Below, in pieces: positions 63,369 through 64,000 of a stretch of 64,000 nucleotides of DNA. Origin of the DNA: Nocardioides sp. T2.26MG-1 (GTDB taxonomy: Bacteria; Actinomycetota; Actinomycetes; Propionibacteriales; Nocardioidaceae); contig NZ_CATNLZ010000023.1 in NCBI RefSeq assembly GCF_950101795.1, positions 248,001 to 312,000 of the forward strand. The letters are read 5' to 3'. Each line of letters starts with the position of its first letter. Position 1 is the first letter of the stretch. The notes beneath the pieces are model-generated. The model worked only from the letters and a program-made list of their open reading frames with translations. It was not told where the DNA came from and ran no database searches. The translations under genes were made by a program, and so were the position numbers.

Positions 63369-63414
63369 CGAACGGGCCCCTTGGGATCGCTCCCACGGGG
63401 CCCTTTCGTCAGGG
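63363..63414. terminator. Strong bidirectional terminator
   Basis: CCCTGACGAA ... GGGCCCC, loop GGATCGCTCCC region, GGGGCCC then TTTCGTCAGGG: a long stem with flanking A/T ends, placed between the convergent membrane-protein and aminotransferase genes. Confidence 0.85.
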
Positions 63415-63430
63415 ACTACCGCAAAACGGG

Positions 63431-64000
63431 CTACGCCGAGAGATCCGCCCCGGAGAGCCGGCGCAGGCCCTCCTCGATGACCTCGCGCTCCTTGCAGAAC
63501 GCCCAGCGGACCAGCTGGCGTCCGGCGTCGGAGTCGTAGAAGACCTGGGTCGGGATCGCGACCACACCGGCGCGCTCGGGCAGGGCGAGGCAGAACGACC
63601 GGCCGTCGGGCCAGCCGAGCGCGGAGATGTCGGTGGTGGCGAAGTAGGTGCCCTCCGGCACGCGTACGTCGAGGCCGACGGCGGCGAGCCCCGCGCACAG
63701 CAGGTCGCGCCGCTCCCGCAGGCCGGCGGCCAGCCGGGCCGGGTGGTCCGGCTCCTCGTCCAGCGCGTACGCGACCGCCGGCTGCAGCGGCGACCCCGAG
63801 GTGAACGTCAGCCACTGCTTGGCGGCGAGCACCGCGCCGACCAGCTCGGCCGGGCCGGTCGCCCAGCCGACCTTCCAGCCGGTGAACGAGTAGGACTTGC
63901 CCGCACTCGACAGCGAGAGCGTGCGCTCGAACATGCCGGGCAGTGTGGCCAGCGGGACGTGCTCGCGCCCGTCGTACACGAGGTGCTCGTAGACCTCGTC
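63431..64000 (-). CDS. PLP-dependent aminotransferase class I/II, N-terminus outside the window
   Basis: The last 189 residues are visible, beginning DEVYEHLVYDGREHVPLATL at the window edge. The Asp and Tyr of DEVY bind PLP, SSAGKSYSFTGWKVGW contains the Schiff-base Lys, and the C-terminal small domain (VPEGTYFATTDIS) follows. SFTGWKVGW resembles methionine/kynurenine aminotransferases (YbdL type) and actinobacterial N-succinyldiaminopimelate aminotransferase-like enzymes. Substrate not decided here. Confidence 0.9.
   Translation of the reverse strand, partial: DEVYEHLVYDGREHVPLATLPGMFERTLSLSSAGKSYSFTGWKVGWATGPAELVGAVLAAKQWLTFTSGSPLQPAVAYALDEEPDHPARLAAGLRERRDLLCAGLAAVGLDVRVPEGTYFATTDISALGWPDGRSFCLALPERAGVVAIPTQVFYDSDAGRQLVRWAFCKEREVIEEGLRRLSGADLSA

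Overview
This 64 kb window is chromosomal DNA from a high-GC actinobacterium, most likely Nocardioides or another Nocardioidaceae. The support is very high GC with strong third-position bias, many GTG starts, 4-bp stop/start overlaps, several apparently leaderless genes, and a dnaK-grpE-dnaJ-hspR cluster preceded by a HAIR box. I see no rRNA, tRNA, CRISPR array, phage or transposase; it reads as ordinary chromosome with many short palindromic repeats.

Region by region. 1-4.9 kb: minus-strand run of 3-hydroxyacyl-CoA dehydrogenase (cut by the window edge), DUF1992, MFS and M20 peptidase genes, then a nitroreductase. 4.9-8.5 kb: histidine-degradation operon of an M20-type amidohydrolase, hutF and hutI; hutF carries an in-frame palindromic repeat. 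8.5-12.8 kb: small protein, large LuxR-type ATPase regulator, SigJ-like sigma factor. 13.5-15.9 kb: acidic repeat protein, JmjC/cupin oxygenase and thioredoxin-like [2Fe-2S] protein in one coupled operon. 16.5-22.6 kb: SDR, flavin monooxygenase, TetR, alpha/beta hydrolase, ZIP transporter, P450. 22.6-27 kb: SigE-family sigma factor with a PASTA-bearing membrane protein, an Rrf2-regulated reductase, an AraC-regulated DUF1772 protein. 27-33.4 kb: a catabolic-looking operon (LLM oxidoreductase, DUF1214, SDR, sulfotransferase, DHDPR-like dehydrogenase) with a divergent NTF2-like/deazaflavin pair. 33.5-38.2 kb: membrane protein, EamA/MarR pair, aldo/keto reductase and racemase with a LysR regulator.

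38.2-42.5 kb is the HspR-controlled chaperone operon; its second target, clpB, lies at 59.7 kb with the same operator. 42.8-45.3 kb holds a GNAT gene with a long structured leader and a two-component system whose kinase is split by a frameshift. 45.5-52 kb: Tat lipoprotein of the amidohydrolase-2 family, FtsX-type ABC exporter, bacterial XPF/ERCC4-type nuclease, DUF3099 and FUSC membrane proteins. 52-58.8 kb: an IclR-centred catabolic locus with CoA transferase, citryl-CoA-lyase-like protein, quinone oxidoreductase, LigAB-type extradiol dioxygenase and a TrzN/guanine-deaminase-like amidohydrolase. The window ends with a Cys-rich pentapeptide protein, clpB, a membrane protein and a truncated aminotransferase.

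The most notable signals are: the 85-bp double-hairpin repeat inside hutF with a second copy at 16.5 kb; two KstR-type operators linking two catabolic clusters; a MarR operator whose two ends are the start codons of both divergent genes; the acidic-repeat/JmjC/ferredoxin operon; and two other families of dispersed palindromes, one with two copies identical over 42 nt lying 19 kb apart.
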